Assembly (NCBI RefSeq): GCF_000003815.2
Contig: NC_049988.1
Span: 2,351,662 to 2,413,661 of the forward strand
Origin: Branchiostoma floridae
Lineage: Eukaryota; Chordata; Leptocardii; Amphioxiformes; Branchiostomatidae
Direction of reading: 5' to 3'
DNA length: 62,000 nucleotides
In this document: in pieces, positions 24,701 to 39,700 of the stretch
How positions within the stretch are numbered: position 1 is the first letter of the stretch
Layout: each line of letters opens with the position of its first letter
Notes under the pieces: model-generated
The model's input: the letters and a program-made list of their open reading frames with translations, nothing else
The model's database searches: none
What the model was told of the DNA's origin: nothing
Program-made: the position numbers and the translations under genes

Positions 24701-27700
24701 TTCAATGGAAGTTTTAAAGACATAAGTAATTTGTTCTACAATTTCTGAGGCAACCTTTTTTCAAAAGTGAGGCATGGATTTCATCTTTACCAGGTGCTGC
24801 ATTTTTTTTAAATTAAGAATTATGTCAAAAATTTCCGCTGTGCTGGGGGCATCAAGCAAGCTGATGGTTGGATATTCATTTTGCAGGTAGGATAAGGGAG
24901 AATTGTCAGTTTTGTCAATTTGATTTTCCAAAGAAGGGCCAATATTCACAAAAAAATCATTAAATTTGTTGACTATGTTCTGCTGATCTCATCTTCTCCG
25001 TCCATAAACGAAGGGAGGATAGGACTTGCCTTTTTTTTCTGTTAAGTAGTTCATTTATAAGTTTCCAAGTGTTACGTATATCGTTTGACACAGTTGTAAA
25101 CCTATCCTGATAGTATTGCCTCTTAGACGTGCGAATCAAACAACTGAATTTATTTCTATAAGTTTTGTATTTCTGTAAAGTTATAGGTGTGGGGTACTCC
25201 CTAAATACTTCCTGTAGAGCTTGTTTTTCATATTAGAGGACTTGCGTGATCCCTTTGTAAACCAGCCTTTGTTGTTGATCTCCGGATTTCTTTTTGTTGG
25301 AATAGTTTTAGAGGGAAGCATTTTTCAAAATGATCATTAAAAATCTGAACAAAATTACAGTAAGAAGCGTTTGCGTCAGTGTTATTAAACACAGATTCCC
25401 AATTTTCTTTAGATAAGAGGGCTTTAAATTCATTGACATTTTTTAGATCGAAATTTCTGTAGCAACGTCGTTGACCTATTGTTACTCCTTGTTTTTTTAC
25501 TGAATTCATAATCTGTTATACAAATACCGGTAAGTGGTCTGATATGTCTGTAACAAGAAGACCTGCTGAATGAGGATTTGTCATAGAGTTTGTCATAATG
25601 TTGTCTATCAATGAAGCTGATCTATTCGTTATTCTGGAAGGCTTAGTAATTATAGGGTAGACCGTGCACGAGTACATTGTGTTCAGAAAATCTGTAGTCA
25701 AAGAGTGGCTTTCATGTTTGAGAAGGTCTATATTAACCCTATTCAGACGGGGGGGGGGGGGCTTTTGAGGCCTGCGCTAACTTCGATGTCCTATAACGCC
25801 AGAACGGCTTAGCTAGAGCCACCAAATTTGGTGAGTTTTCCTAAAATATTGTTGGTAACAATTTTATGAAGTTTGACAAATTTTCCATTTTTTGTTGTTG
25901 CCATGGCAACCGTTTGTTGACAGGCAGTTTTGCCAAAAATCACCTATTTTGGTTCTAACTATGTATTTTTCACATTTATTTGCTATATTACTGCGATTTT
26001 GCTACATAAATAAAATCTTATATTATTCAGCATATCTTTTATAATTATATATGCATAAATTATGCTAATTTGATGACGTCATCAACCCAAAATCCAAGAT
26101 GGCGGACCGAATGGCCAGATTAAGAATAACAAGCTAATTATCCCTTAAAATTTGGAACTACCTGGGATTTTTTCATCAAAAAACATCTAAATGAATGAAT
26201 TTAGTCTGTTTACATATTGCCCTTTGGGATTATTTGTTGCAAAAAAGTTTTTTTAAAAATTCAAGGGGGGGGATATAATATGGCGGAGCCCAACTCGAAT
26301 TTTAGATGGGCATGACGTCATTTTATGACGTCATATTGACATCATTGATGTTGCTATTGGCAACGCAAGTCGTAATGAACATTATTATTCTGTTATCTGC
26401 ACTTGTTGTTACATTTTTGTAGCATAACTTGAAGTTTTTTGAGAATACCTATTTTTCATGGGTTTGGCCAATGTAATCAAATTGATGACGTCATTTTACG
26501 ACAAAGTAACGTCAATCGTCACATACTTGTCAGATATTATGTTGAAATCATGTCCTGAAAATTTGGTGGCCCTACAGCACGTCGTTTTGGAGTTATAGGA
26601 CTTAGAAGTGGAGGGCCTCAAAAGCCCCCCCCCCCCCCCCGGTCCAGGGATGACCAAAAAAGCCCGGTCTGAATAGGGTTAAAGTCACCGAAAACATAAC
26701 AAGTTTTGCCTTCTTTGTTGATCATATCTAACGATGTTGTTAAATTGATAATAAAATTTTTAATTTGAGTATTTGGTGGTCTGTATATGCAACCTAATGT
26801 AACTCCCTTTCCCGTTGTATGAGAGGCAGGTAAGATTTCTATAAACAGAGATTCAATCATGTCTTCTTCTGACTGGATGCAAAGGTCATTTCGTTCAATG
26901 AACTCGAAACTTTGATGTATTAAGATGGATACTCCTCCACCTGTTTTGTTAGAATTGCCAGGAATTGCGAGGAACAACTTGAATTCTGACGGCATTCTGA
27001 CTTATTCTTGCTCTCGCGTGAAGGGAGTTTAAGAATATCTAGACTGATTCTCGTGAATATACCATTGTTGCAGTAACTGTTGGTGTGAAAATTAGATCAC
27101 ATTTGTGGGTGTGCAAAAATTGAAATTTTAATCTCTAGAGATTATTCGTAAAAGAATAATCTCTAGAGATGATACGTTGATAATAATCTTAGGTAGAAAC
27201 TGACCGGGTTGATGCCTGCGTTGTTTCCCGATCGCGATGTTACAGTGACGTACATAGCAACAATTGCTCCCACACCAAACAAGGCTGCTACTGTCACAGT
27301 GATGGCGGTAACACGGATAATACAGGAACAGGAAAAAGTCGTCCTGCAGCTTGTAGCAACCCCATAATTGTTCCCTTCGTCTGTGTCATTTGTGTTCAAA
27401 CAACATTTCATATATTCGTCACTTGTATATTTACATAATCTACGTATGCCCTAAAGCATCTACATGCATTACCATTCTCTCATAAATCATGAAAATTATG
27501 AGTTAATTTACGTACTTCATTGCCATCAATGTTCCTCTCTAGCCAAGAAATTGGGTTGTCTTCATTGGACTGATGCAGATATTTGATTGATGCAAATATT
27601 AAGCATTGCATTGCAGAACACACCCAGAAACATATAAACATAGTAACACATAAACATAGCATTTAGATGCTGCCGAAAACATACAAATATAAACCTGATA

Positions 27701-30700
27701 GAGAAGATAACAATACATTTTTTCTCATAAGCAAATACAGGCCTTTCTAGTATTAATGTACCTCCGTCTTCAGGCTGTTGCTGTCGATGACTACTTTTAA
27801 TGTTTTCGTACACGTTGTCGTCTGGGTCGACATTGTCATCTGTGTCATCGCCCTTTCTTCCTCTATCTGAAATTTAAGTCATACGAGAATGCATTTAATT
27901 TCCGAAGGCCTTATACAATTGTTGGAATAATTTTGTATTGTTAATATGGCGGTTCCTGAACTACGCATACGCAGTCTGATACATTGTGGGTAATAGATTA
28001 CATGTGGTAAGCGTAAGATAGAGAAGAAATGTTCACATGTTAGAAGCAATTAACACGATCCAAATTTAAAGGGGAAAATCCAATTTGTTCCCTTTTTTCG
28101 TCTCGAATTTTCAAACCTCAAGATACCCAAATGTTGAAAGTGAAGCTGCTGAGTATGCTATAATAAAGCGCCATCAGCGCGGCTAAAAGCCGCCGATGGT
28201 CATCAGCGCGGCTAAAATCCGCCGGTCACAGGTCGGTTAAAAGCCGCCGGTGCCTTCAGCGCGGCTAAAAGCCGCCGGTGCCTTCAGCGCGGCTAAAAGC
28301 CGCCGGTGCCTTCAGCGCGGTTAAAAGCCGCCGGTGCCTTCAGCGCGGCTAAAAGCCGCCGGTGCCTTCAGCGCGGCTAAAAGCTACCGGTGCCTTCAGC
28401 GCGGTTAAAAGCCGCCGGTGCCTTCAGCGCGGCTAAAAGCCGCCGGTGCCTTCAGCGCGGCTAAAAGCCGCCGGTGCCTTCAGCGCGGTTAAAAGCCGCC
28501 GGTGCCTTCAGCGCGGTTAAAAGCCGCCGGTGCCTTCAGCGCGGCTAAAAGCCGCCGGTGCCTTCAGCGCGGCTAAAAGCCGCCGGTGCCTTCAGCGCGG
28601 TTAAAAGCCGCCGGTGCCTTCAGCGCGGCTAAAATCCGCCGGTGCCTTCAGCGTGGTTAAAAGCCGCCGGTGCCTTCAGCGCGGTTAAAAGCTACCGGTG
28701 CCTTCAGCGCGGTTAAAAGCTACCGGTGCCTTCAGCGCGGTTAAAAGCTACCGGTGCCTTCAGCGCGGCTAAAAGCCGCCGGTGCCTTCAGCGCGCCGTC
28801 GGTCGCAGCTAGCGCGGCTAAAAGCCGCCAGCTGCAGCGCGGTTAAAAGCCGCCGTATCACAGCGCAGCGCGGCCAACAGCCTTGTAACGTCGGCGCGGC
28901 TAAAAGCCTCGTGCCACCAGAACGGCTAAACGTTAATAACGGCCCTGTTCCTAGGAGCGATTCTCTATAAAAGAATGAGATGATTCAATAACGTGTTCTC
29001 ACAAAAGTCAGCGGTCCTATCAAAGTTTTTAGTTTTGTATTCAACTGATATGCTACAATGAATGTCAACATATTGACAATATTACTATTACACTACATTA
29101 ATAGCATCATGAAAAGCGTCACACTACACTGAAGAAGTCAATGTTGTACTTTCTTGGACACTGGACACGCGTATGTAGAAAGTAATATTTCCCGCAATCA
29201 GATTTAGACATTTAAATAGAAATGCAATTTTGGAAAACCTTCCTCCTGAGAACCGGACGAAGGTCTTTCCCAATTGTGTTACCCCACATTTGACAACACA
29301 GGTGTACTTGAAAAAAGAGATAGGAATATCATTATTACCACACACCATAGTCTTGTTTCAGTCTGTCACGTCAAGCAACTGAATTATTTTATGCTCCAAT
29401 CACCAATCCAGGCAAGACATTTCGTAGTGGAATAAGTAATACATCATTAAATCCCATGGCCTGTTTCACGGCGTTCCAGGCCCTCTCTATCTCTGCTACT
29501 AGCCTCTACCAGGCTCCGCGGATCGGTGGCCTAAGTGTAGAAAGTGGACAAATAGAGTCTATAGTACACTAGGGGAGTCAGCCGGCCAGTGGAGTACGTG
29601 TCTTATCTTGTGACAAATGCACAGCGACGATCTCCTCATACTTGGCAGTGTATTCTTCGAGAGGATTGTTCTCAATCGACTCCCTCACATACACCCCGTC
29701 GTTGTTTGGCACGGAGTTTCAGGCGCTGTTTGTCCTGGTAGGTGGTGATGACCTTCACAAACTAGGGTACCATCTGTTGACCATCGTTGGGCCCTGCCGG
29801 GACGACCGTGAAGTCGTCTGTCTTGTACAAGGGGTCCTGTAAACAAAGTGTTAAAGGGCTATTAGGAAGGTGGAATGGCATTTGTGTCATGTGTTGGGCG
29901 ACAGTGAAGAATAAAACATGTCTACAAAATAGATAGGAAATTCATGTGATTGAAAAAAAAATGTTGGATGTATTTGGTCTCTTCAGGTGAATCAGCGTGT
30001 AACAGATATGAACCACTATTCTCTTAGGAATGGTTGGGTCCTAGTGATTAGTAGTGGCAGGAAATCTCGGCCATTATAAATCCCAGCTACCCAACCTCTG
30101 CTTGGAGAATATGTACCGCCAATTTTTTTGTGGTAGCGTATCTGTTGTGGTTGGTAACAAGCGTTTTAGGAATTGCCGACAGGGTCGGAAGAAGGTGTTG
30201 ATTGATAGGTTTGAGAAACAGCCACTCTACTATACTAATACGTCCCCGAATGGTCGGTGTCTTTTTCTTGACATTTCAAGTTATACTAAGGTTTAAAGCT
30301 GATTTTACAATTTAGTACATCCTGATGCACGCAGTTATAATGGGTTAGTATGCTAAAGGTCGCTACACTTACGGCCAATACCATGTCACCGACCGGTCTA
30401 TGGCATATCCGTCTAACTAAAGCGTATTGTATGTAATCTTAACTTTTCGCGGGACGACAAGGCTTTTTATAAAGTCTTTAAATGTCCATTAGCGTCTTGA
30501 ATTCACACAGAAAGGGACACACGTCTCGGCGTGTGTAACGGCCATTAACAGCAGATTATCACCTAATTAAATTGATTGTAAAGTATGTGTGGATTAACAT
30601 CCAGATGGCCGGTCCTGTGCCCGTTGTGTGGGGCACTGTAAACCCTTCAAATTGGTCTGTTGTATCAAAAGCTCCTTGGTTGTATAGATGATATTTTTCG

Positions 30701-33700
30701 GGATACAAATTAAACCTACTTTTGGCTAATTTACCTCATCTGTCTTTTCTTCTTCTTATCCCGACTATCGTTTACGAGAAAGTGTGACGGACGTCGGCTA
30801 TGCAAGGACAATCATACAAAACGTTGTACATCACACACATAGGAGCCTGATACAAAAAGTTTGAAGACTATCCCATCTTGGGATACAGACGTTGAAAGTA
30901 GGTCAAAGTAAAATGGTAGCGCCGAACCTTTTGTATGACTAACATTCTGAGAGTCGAGACTCTTAGGATACAGAGTTTTGGGCACTTTTCAAGGAACACT
31001 ATGCTATCTAGAGAGACTATTTTATACATGGACGGATTACTACAGAATGACCCACATATAATAAAGAAACGCGTTGGCTGGCAGTTTTGCTGAGGTTTTG
31101 TGCACTCAAATTTCGTCTACTTAAAAGTAATCATGAAAAGTCAAAGTATCATATTGATACCAGGAACATCCGGTACCTGTTCCTCCTGTCAGTATCCCAC
31201 CCCACCTCCCCTGTGCACAAGTGGAAGGATCATCAGGGGTATTCAAAAGTCGATCGCTGCAATTCTCGTCCTGCGTGCAGCCTTCAACTCATTGTAAATT
31301 TGACAACACAAACTTGTTTCAAGCATAGACTATCTATTCTCTAATGAATTATGCTCTTGGAATGTACCCGCGATAGTACATGCAATAGGTATGCACCTTG
31401 CACGGCAGCAAAAAGATGTTAGCAAATTGAGTTGGGAAACTGCAGTTTATTTATTGTAAGTAATTCTAATCTATCAGTTCTGTTTCCGTTTTTGTTTAAA
31501 AAGATTTTCTGTCATATATGGTTTTATATGGCAATGGCATTCTGGAACTGGAGTGTTTGCCTGTGTGTGTGTGTGTGGAGACAGGACCTGTATAGGCTCA
31601 GATATTGTGTTAAGAAACTTGGGGTGTTTTACCACAACAGGAACACCTGAAACACGTGCTTATCATTTCCAAAGCTCAATGTACGTTTCAACCGAAAAGT
31701 TTATAGGGTTTTATATAGTTGGACACCGTTTGCCCTTGGATAATGACTCCCCCCTCCATATATCTGCTTGGACATAACGAAAGCACTGGCGATTAGGCCC
31801 GATTTACACTTGTTTCTTGAATCTGTAGTACTACACATCGTAGTCTACTACTGTAGTAGACTACAGATTCGCGTCCGGTTTACACTCACCGACAGAGAGC
31901 ATAGCGGGACACCTGCTGTTCTTTGATTACGGAGAAACTGTAGTGACTGAATGTGACCTTTGACACTTGGCGGGCCCGGGAATCTTATATTTGTGAAAAA
32001 AGGTTTTTTTTCTAATACAAGGCACTCTGAAAAATAGGCCATGACAATAGAAAATAGTACATTGACCGCAGGTGACCCAAATAAAACACGCGTACGTTTC
32101 GAATTACACCAGATCGAACAGCATCAATTTTTTGGTCTTCTTCACTCTTCCTGTTGTGTCAAAAGTGCCAATTTTGACCACCGGACGGATCAAAATGACG
32201 GGAGAGGCGGAGGTCATTATGTTCATATTGCAGTGTTACCCAGGTTTTCAACCAGACACGCCAAGAACGTATGCAGCGCAGGAGGCGACTGACGCGGTTG
32301 GCGTCAGTCAGCTGTAGTCTACTACAGTTTCTGTTTACACCCTGTTCGAATTCTCATAGAACGTCCGCTGAACTGTAGTACTACAGCCTCGGAGGGTGTA
32401 GTAGACTACAGTAGTAGACTACACTTCATTTCTGTTTACACCCAGAAAAAATCTGTAGGCTACTACAGTAGTAGACTACGATCTGTAGTACTACAGATAA
32501 AACTACAAGTGTAAATCGTGCCTTAGTGACACCGGCCCCCCGCTCCCGCTGAGATGTAGATATGCATCACTGCATTTGCCCCGGGTTTGAGGATAGGGTC
32601 ACATTACTGCTCGCCCTCCAAACCTTTTGGTGTTACTCAACTACGGTTGTCAAAGAGATGGGAACAAAGAAAGTGGGGAAAGCGGTATACGATAAGAAAG
32701 TCATTTTTTCGCAACAATCTCTACTTGGAGATTGAGAGTGATACATTGGCTCTACCCTGGGAGCCAGACAGGACCGGGTAGCAAGCGAAGTTTGTTAGCA
32801 AGTTTTGTTCGGGGAGCCAAGGCAGCCAGCCCGACAATCTCACATTAGCACCCGGGGGGAGTTTAAGCCCGAAGGAGTTATCGCTGAAGGGTAGGTCCTA
32901 GCTGCCCGATCCCGGATGGCCTCCAGGGTACATTGGCTCTATTGAAAAACAAGGACTTACATGTAACTCGTGTGACTAGGTGAATTTTGCTGCAGACGAA
33001 AGCAGCTACTCTCCATGTAGATGTTGTTGGAGGAAACGTGTGACTTTCTTATCTAGTTATTATATGCCGCGTTTTTTGTTCGCATTCCTTCAGTTTTCCC
33101 CGATGGCCGACAACATCTGCGCGGCTGATTTACGGGTTGCAAAATTGTCATCATTATCTGTCGACGACGGGGTTATACCGCCCCTCACGGGGTGACATAC
33201 CCTTAAGCTAAACACAAGAAGTGGACTACCGTTCGGGTGAATGATGGTATGGTAGGATAAAACCCGGGCCTTTAGGTCCTAAACTAAATAAACATGCTGT
33301 CGATTATGCCACACGATCCGATGCAAAAGATATTTATAAAATGAATAATATCACAGTATGTCCCCTGAGACACTACTGTCCAAGCAGAAGTTACTCTGTG
33401 GATTTTGTTACATGTTATAGCTAATTACGTTAGCTAATTGCTTTATGTTTTCTTCATGTTCACTGACACGCCTAAAGGCACGTCAAAAACACGCCGAACC
33501 TCTGCTCGGAGAATACCTAACCTATCAACACCAACCGTTTCGACGGATCATTGATGTCGGTGGGAATGCAAGCCGAAACACATACCATATGTAGATCGTA
33601 ATCTTCACCAGCTTGAGACAGGAATACAGGAGGCTGATCACAACGTTACTGACCATTCCACATGCTCGGCCTTGCATTGACTCTAACTGAGTCTAAGCAG

Positions 33701-36700
33701 ATGTAAGAATCCGTCAAATTCTAACTTCTTGGTGTTTAAGTAACGTTACGTTGTTTTTTTAGTCTTGTTTTGTTTTTGTCTTCTGATGTAGAAGAAGACG
33801 AATCGTTAAGATACAAGAGTACGAAATTGATTTTGAGCTAGATTTTGCGAACGGCGAAAGTATTTAAAGCACAAAGAGGATGCTGTAGCGGGATCAAGAA
33901 CTCCACGAAATCATCTTTCGGAAGTGACGTAAAACGGGGGTCCCGTGTTCGAGGAGATACTCTCAAAGCAAAGGTTAATAGGCTCCAGCTGTTTTTTTAA
34001 ACGTTTTTTAGTCGTTTTTATCGGGCTTTCTATTTTGTATTGTATCTCGCATTGTCAAATCCTAACTTAGGTTTTGACAGTAGAGTTTTGACAATACAAG
34101 ATACAATACAAAATAGAAAGTTTGAGCCGGAACAGCCGGAGCCCTAACCTCTGTTTGAAGATTAAGAGGAGGCGCCTCGAGCACGTATCAGCATCATTAC
34201 TCACACTTTGGGGACCTACTGGCTGCAAGTAATACACCAGATTAATTATGGGCCAGAATGCTTACATCTGCTTGGACTAATTTGCTGATGTAAGGATGTC
34301 CCATTGGCAAAGTTTATCATCTGTTTTTACAAGACTCAGTTCCATTTTTAATTAAAGGGTTTACAACGCTTTGGAGACGGAGAAAGCAGACAAATTAAAA
34401 CAACTCCGAGAGATCCGATTCCTTACATATGTAACATACTGGCTGAGCAGATGTGGTGGGAGAGGCTCAGAGGAAACCACGTACACGGTGTGTTGAATGA
34501 TATTTCCCTCCCAGGCTAGACACTCCTACACATACATACATACATCCTTGTACTTGGAGATCACAGTTGGCTGGGTGAGCTCGCCCACTGAAAGACTCTA
34601 CCCCGCCAGGCTAATATGCTATTTCGTATCCTTTCATTTACTAGGAAAGCTACTCTCCAAGCAGAGGTTGAGTCGCGTGGATATAGTAGTATTTTTTCCG
34701 ACTACTATATCTACGCGACTCAACCTCTGCTTGGAGAGTATAGGGAAGCTACTTCACTGGGCCCAGCAAATATAGTAACCCAGCAAATCCAGTATACTGC
34801 AAAGCTTTATGATAGATATCCTGGAAGCCAGATTGTTTTCAGGGCCAACACTGACAAACTCCTGTTTTCTATGACCGACATGTCACAAAGGAAATTCTAC
34901 AACAGCCGCCCTAAGTGTCCTAGGTTACGCCTTGAGTTACGGAACCGCCTGGGGTTCAGTGATAACTGTCCAAGTAGAGGTTTGTGTAGAAGATTGTGTT
35001 TTCTGGTGGGGAGACTCCGAGTGTGGACATATATATCCCGCCTGTCGGGGTGTAAACAGGGTCAGCTGGGGGTTTTAAAATTACCTTTGGGGTATGTTCA
35101 CTATGAAAACAGCCTGGGAGATCGGCTTCTACCATGCCAGTAAACAAACATAGGCACCAACAAAGATCAACAAACAGTATACGAGTTTCACGACTTCCAG
35201 ACTGTTACAAGCCAGCTCCCCGGCTTCGGGGCCGTAGAACGACAAGCCGCTTATGGTCGGCTGGTTAATGTCCAAGCAGATCCTATGGTGCCATAAGATA
35301 GTAATCTGTAGTTTAATATATACATTTGGGGAAACGGGTGTGGTGAGGGGTAAATATTATATCCTTGTTCCCTGTATATCAATTCCACAAGGTACGAATT
35401 AGGTTTCGGCGTTTGTGTGTTTGTGTGTGTGTTTTTCATGCCTTTTGGGGTTCCTGTTCGAGACTCGGGAACTATATTACGGCTGGATACCAGGCTAATA
35501 ATTCCAGGTTACAAAAACATAATAATTAAATACTACCATGACTATAACCCTACTAACCTTTGATAAGAGAGCCAGTAGCGTTCCATGTGGAGACATCCGG
35601 TGACCGCCATGTGTTCGAGACATCCATGATGCACGCGGGTTTCCACGCGATTATCGTGTCCAGCGAAACTTCCGACCGCGCGCGACGACTGAATTCTCTA
35701 CACTGTCCGCGGAGTTGGAACATATATTCGATGACGCTGATGTACCATCCAAAAACAAGTTGACGAATGGCACAAGTCTATGTGAAGGAAAAGTCTGTAG
35801 ACAGCATAAGTTGAAGACGTGAGCTAAGTGCGCTGACCAGAACGGGTGAATGTGATAAATAGAAACAGATACGGCCTGACAAGGGTCGTTCTTCCCTACC
35901 AGGACAGATTCTGTTCCGCACCCTTGTGTAACATAGTAGATTGGGCCACAGCAAGTAAATTGTATGGATGACATCGAGCAGAAAAGTCAGATAGGGCGAT
36001 AGGGAAAAATTGTGCGATGGGGCGACATTTCAAAATAGACACCATAAACGTTGTAACAAAGACTAAATGGACATTTAAACTTCGTATCACAGCCAACAAG
36101 GCATTCATTTCTGTATACAAAACGGGATTGAACTGTTGTAGTAAAAGTGACACTAGTGTGGTAGACTGACAACTACACTCATATAGCTTCGTATTAATTG
36201 GTGCCACTTTTACGAGTCGACTATCAAACTTGTTTAACTTCTACAACTACAGCCGTGGCATGGGTACGTCGCAATTGTCACTACTACTTAAGTAGAATCA
36301 TTAGACTACAAAACGACACAACATACGTGCTAATTTTGTTAATTTTTTTTTGCCATATTGACCGTCTCCAAAGAAGAAAAACAAAACTTTTCTGAAATCA
36401 GGCGAAAATGAGCGCGTGGATGTCATCCATAAAATTTACTTGCTGTGGCCTTATCTTGTGAAAGAAGGGCTGAGCCCCGTAGAGACTCACAGTCATAACC
36501 GAACTCCCAGTGAGCACTAGAGACGGGCTGTGTTCTCCCGAGATGCCGCCACAACTGTGTCAACTGTGTTTGGACTATTTTAACTCCTCAGAGTCGGATA
36601 ATGACCAGGAAACGCGCTGAAGTTTGGGCACTGGGTGTCCAACCTGTCAGTGGCTTTTCAAGAATTTCCAGAACCGTAAGGTAGGTTTACATGCTTGTTT

Positions 36701-39700
36701 TGAACATTCATATCTCACAAGGAAAATTACTCACGTTGCTATACTTGTAGGTTTGGGTATTAGGAAAATATATCCCATACATCAGATTTTCAGTGACTGG
36801 CGAGAGTAACAGATATCTCTACGCGGTGAATTGTATCAAGACCGGAGAGGCCTGGTGGCATTTCTCTGTGCCCGCCCAGTATAATTTTTTTTCGGTCCAC
36901 AGATCAACAACGAGAGCCTTTTTGGAATCCATGTACAAATTCCCGTTCTCGGAGTAACGCCACCGAAAGTTGTCAAACCTCTTAGGATACATTATATTAT
37001 GGCATTCATCCCATGTTTATTAGACGATAGACGATTGAAAAACTCAAGACCAGAAAACAAGAACAAGAAACTAGAATATGCCGGGTTCTGAAGTGGATGC
37101 AGGGTCGGACATATGGTTTGGTCGTTACATGTATAATGGCGTGATCCCTGAGTCTCTTGTTTCCCAAGACTGGTGTTGATAACGATCTATGGTATGTGTT
37201 ATGGCTTGCACTCGGACCGCCATCGTTGACCCAGAGAATTGTAACAGTGGGATTCAAGTACTCTTCAAGCAGAGGTTAGGCTGCGGCTGTGTTTTTTTCG
37301 GGCTTTCTATTTTGTATTTTATTTTGCCTAGGCTTTGACACGACTTTGACACAGCAAAATAAAATACAAAATAGAAAGCCCGATAAAAACGACTAAAAAC
37401 GTTAAAAAACAGCCACAGCCTAACCTCTGCTTGGAGAGTAGGGTTCAACCACCGCCAACCGACTATGCCTAACGCCTGTCATGCTTTTGGCCGAATCGGT
37501 TGGGTGCTTGGTTTTGGGAGCTTGGCTGGCCGGATCCGGCGTAGCCTGGTTACCAAACCCCAGCCCGATCTCAGGTATCTATCGTGCCACCACGAAAGAT
37601 ATTTGAGGTTGGGGTATGGTATCCAGGCTAGATCCTTCGTAGGGATTCGAATTTCGGGAGCGACCTTGGAGTAGAAACATTCCCATGATTCTGACCTCCG
37701 CGGTGCAGTTATGCAGACACATTATCCCTAATTCCAAGTAGAAACATCTGAGATTAGGACTGGACCGTCGCCCCCAGTAGACTCTCTTCTTTTGTGTAGG
37801 CGAATAACTTAACGGACAGCAAGGAGAAGTTTGTTTTAACTATGATTTCAATTTAGTGTATATTTCATTTCCTGTGCTGCTAAACAACACAAACCTGAGC
37901 GCGAGCGATAAACGTCTTACAACTACAAGCAACTATTCTCCAAGCAGAGGTTGGGTAGCGGGGATCAGTATTGGCCAGGATTTTAACTTGCTTGGACCCC
38001 CCGCTGGCCGATGAAAATCCAGGCCACTGTCAATGTAGACACACGACGTATTCCATGTAATAATGTCGAATCACTGCATTTAGCCCACATGGGCATGAAC
38101 ATGCAAATAATGATCTCTGTCACTATCCCCGCTACCGAACCTCTGCTTGGAGACAAGCGACCTTTTCCTCAAATCCGGGACAAATGCAGTGGTGCATGTC
38201 TCCACCCCAGCAGGACATGGAGGCCGGGTCACAGGGGCAAATCAGCCTTCTTCACGGCTTCTATGCGCGTGTTTCTTGGGGAGGTAACACGATCTTTCGA
38301 CATACTACTAGTAATACCTACCCGACATAAGACTCTACTAAGGCCATGTTGATTTGATTATATGGATGACATCCTCTGGGAACTCCAAAACTGATGCGAG
38401 CGAGCGAATAAAAAAAAAAAGTTTGGCCCCACCAAAAAAGTTGCCTTCAGTATGAAATCAAAGTGGCCAGGAAGGTTGAACATAGGACTAAACACACATA
38501 GTATGGTATACCAGCAGTTAGGTGTAGGGACCAGTACATCATACGGGTGCAAGACATTTTTTTTTTCTTCTTGGACCAATCCAAAAAAAAAAAACAGACC
38601 TGAAAAAAAAAAACAGAGGAACAGGTTTCGCCAATTACAAAATGGACACACTATGTCGGCAGCCATTTTGGGTCTTACCGGGGGGCCAAGAAGACAACAA
38701 GAGCGAAGTCAAGTAGAGTTTATAGTCAATTGTACCAAGTTTCTACAGTCAAAGGTACAGAGACAGTTAGCCTTTATTACATGGAGATGGGATTTTAAAA
38801 TGCAGTGGGAGTCCAATAATCCACCGAACAGATTCCTTTGAAGCAAAATTGACCAATTACCATTGTATCGAGTATTGCCAGTTCTCATGTTTCCACAGAC
38901 AATCAGGTCCAGGTTCTGGTCCGGACCTGGAAATATTCCTTTGGACCTGAATTTTCTGTACTGGTTCCTCCCCCAACCAACAATAGATTTTTTTTCTTTC
39001 TGTCCTTTCACATCTTATTCTTTGACTTTAGATTCATTTTGGCATTCTATGGCATTAGTTATCTGTTTACTGATACTTTTTTTTCAATCTACGGAATATT
39101 TGTGCTCATTTTACAGCTGTTTTGCACAATTTATTCTGTGGTCGAAAACTTTTTTTGGGGGGAAATGGCCAAAAATTGGTGCGAGCGCGGATGTCATCCA
39201 TATAATCAAAGCAACATGGCCTAAGACAAGATATATAGCAAATCAAGGCCCCCTCCCCTTTAAATATAACAATAGAGGCCAAAGGCGTAGAAAGGCTGTG
39301 AAGGAGGGAAGACGTCGCCAGTGATTTCACTCCTTGGAGATAGCGCCCCCTCCCCTCAACAATAAAGACCAAAGGCGTAGAAAGGCTGTGAAGGAGGTAA
39401 GAAGTCGTCAGTGATTTCTACCGTGGCCGATATCAACAATGTCCAACACACTTACTTTTCTGCTCAAGACACTTACTCTTCTGCTCAACACACTTACTTT
39501 TCTGCTCAAGACACTTACTTTTCTGCTCAACACACATACTTTTCTGCTCAACACACTTACTTTTCTGCTCAACACACTTACTTTTTTCTGCAGGAGACAC
39601 TTACTTTTTTCTGCGCGAGCCACTTACTCTTCTGCGCGAGCCACTTACTCTTTTGCGCTGCACTTACTCTTCTGCGCTGCACTTACTTACTTTTCCTGTG

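Larger units (their letters stand above)
22069..27025. mobile_element. TIR DNA transposon split by a LINE insertion
   Basis: CCCCTTCACACGATAGCAAG at 22069 is inverted at the far end (CTTGCTCTCGCGTGAAGGGA at about 27007-27025). Inner arms 22140-22290 and 22705-22858 are also inverted copies (TGTTCCAGAAATTCTCAC and its complement). Removing the LINE (22859-26951) leaves an element of about 860 bp with long inverted arms. A second internal end (CTCGTGTGAAGGGG at about 22517-22530) suggests one family member nested in another. No target duplication was resolved and no coding capacity is seen. Confidence 0.55.
28137..32547. repeat. Left arm of the foldback structure
   Basis: Starts with the tip and a 28-bp array, then mostly unique non-coding DNA matching the right arm in inverted order. 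Open frames here (for example 28782-28970 and 29642-29842) recur in the right arm only because the DNA is duplicated. It contains a private MITE at 31796-32522. Confidence 0.8.

Noticed and set aside
28155-28920. Regular short repeats that could be taken for a CRISPR array
   Set aside because: Units are contiguous 28-bp tandem copies with no unique spacers, in a eukaryotic intron.
34497-35143. A 175-codon frame and its 92-codon neighbour
   Set aside because: They run through a 91-bp palindromic MITE and have no recognisable domain.
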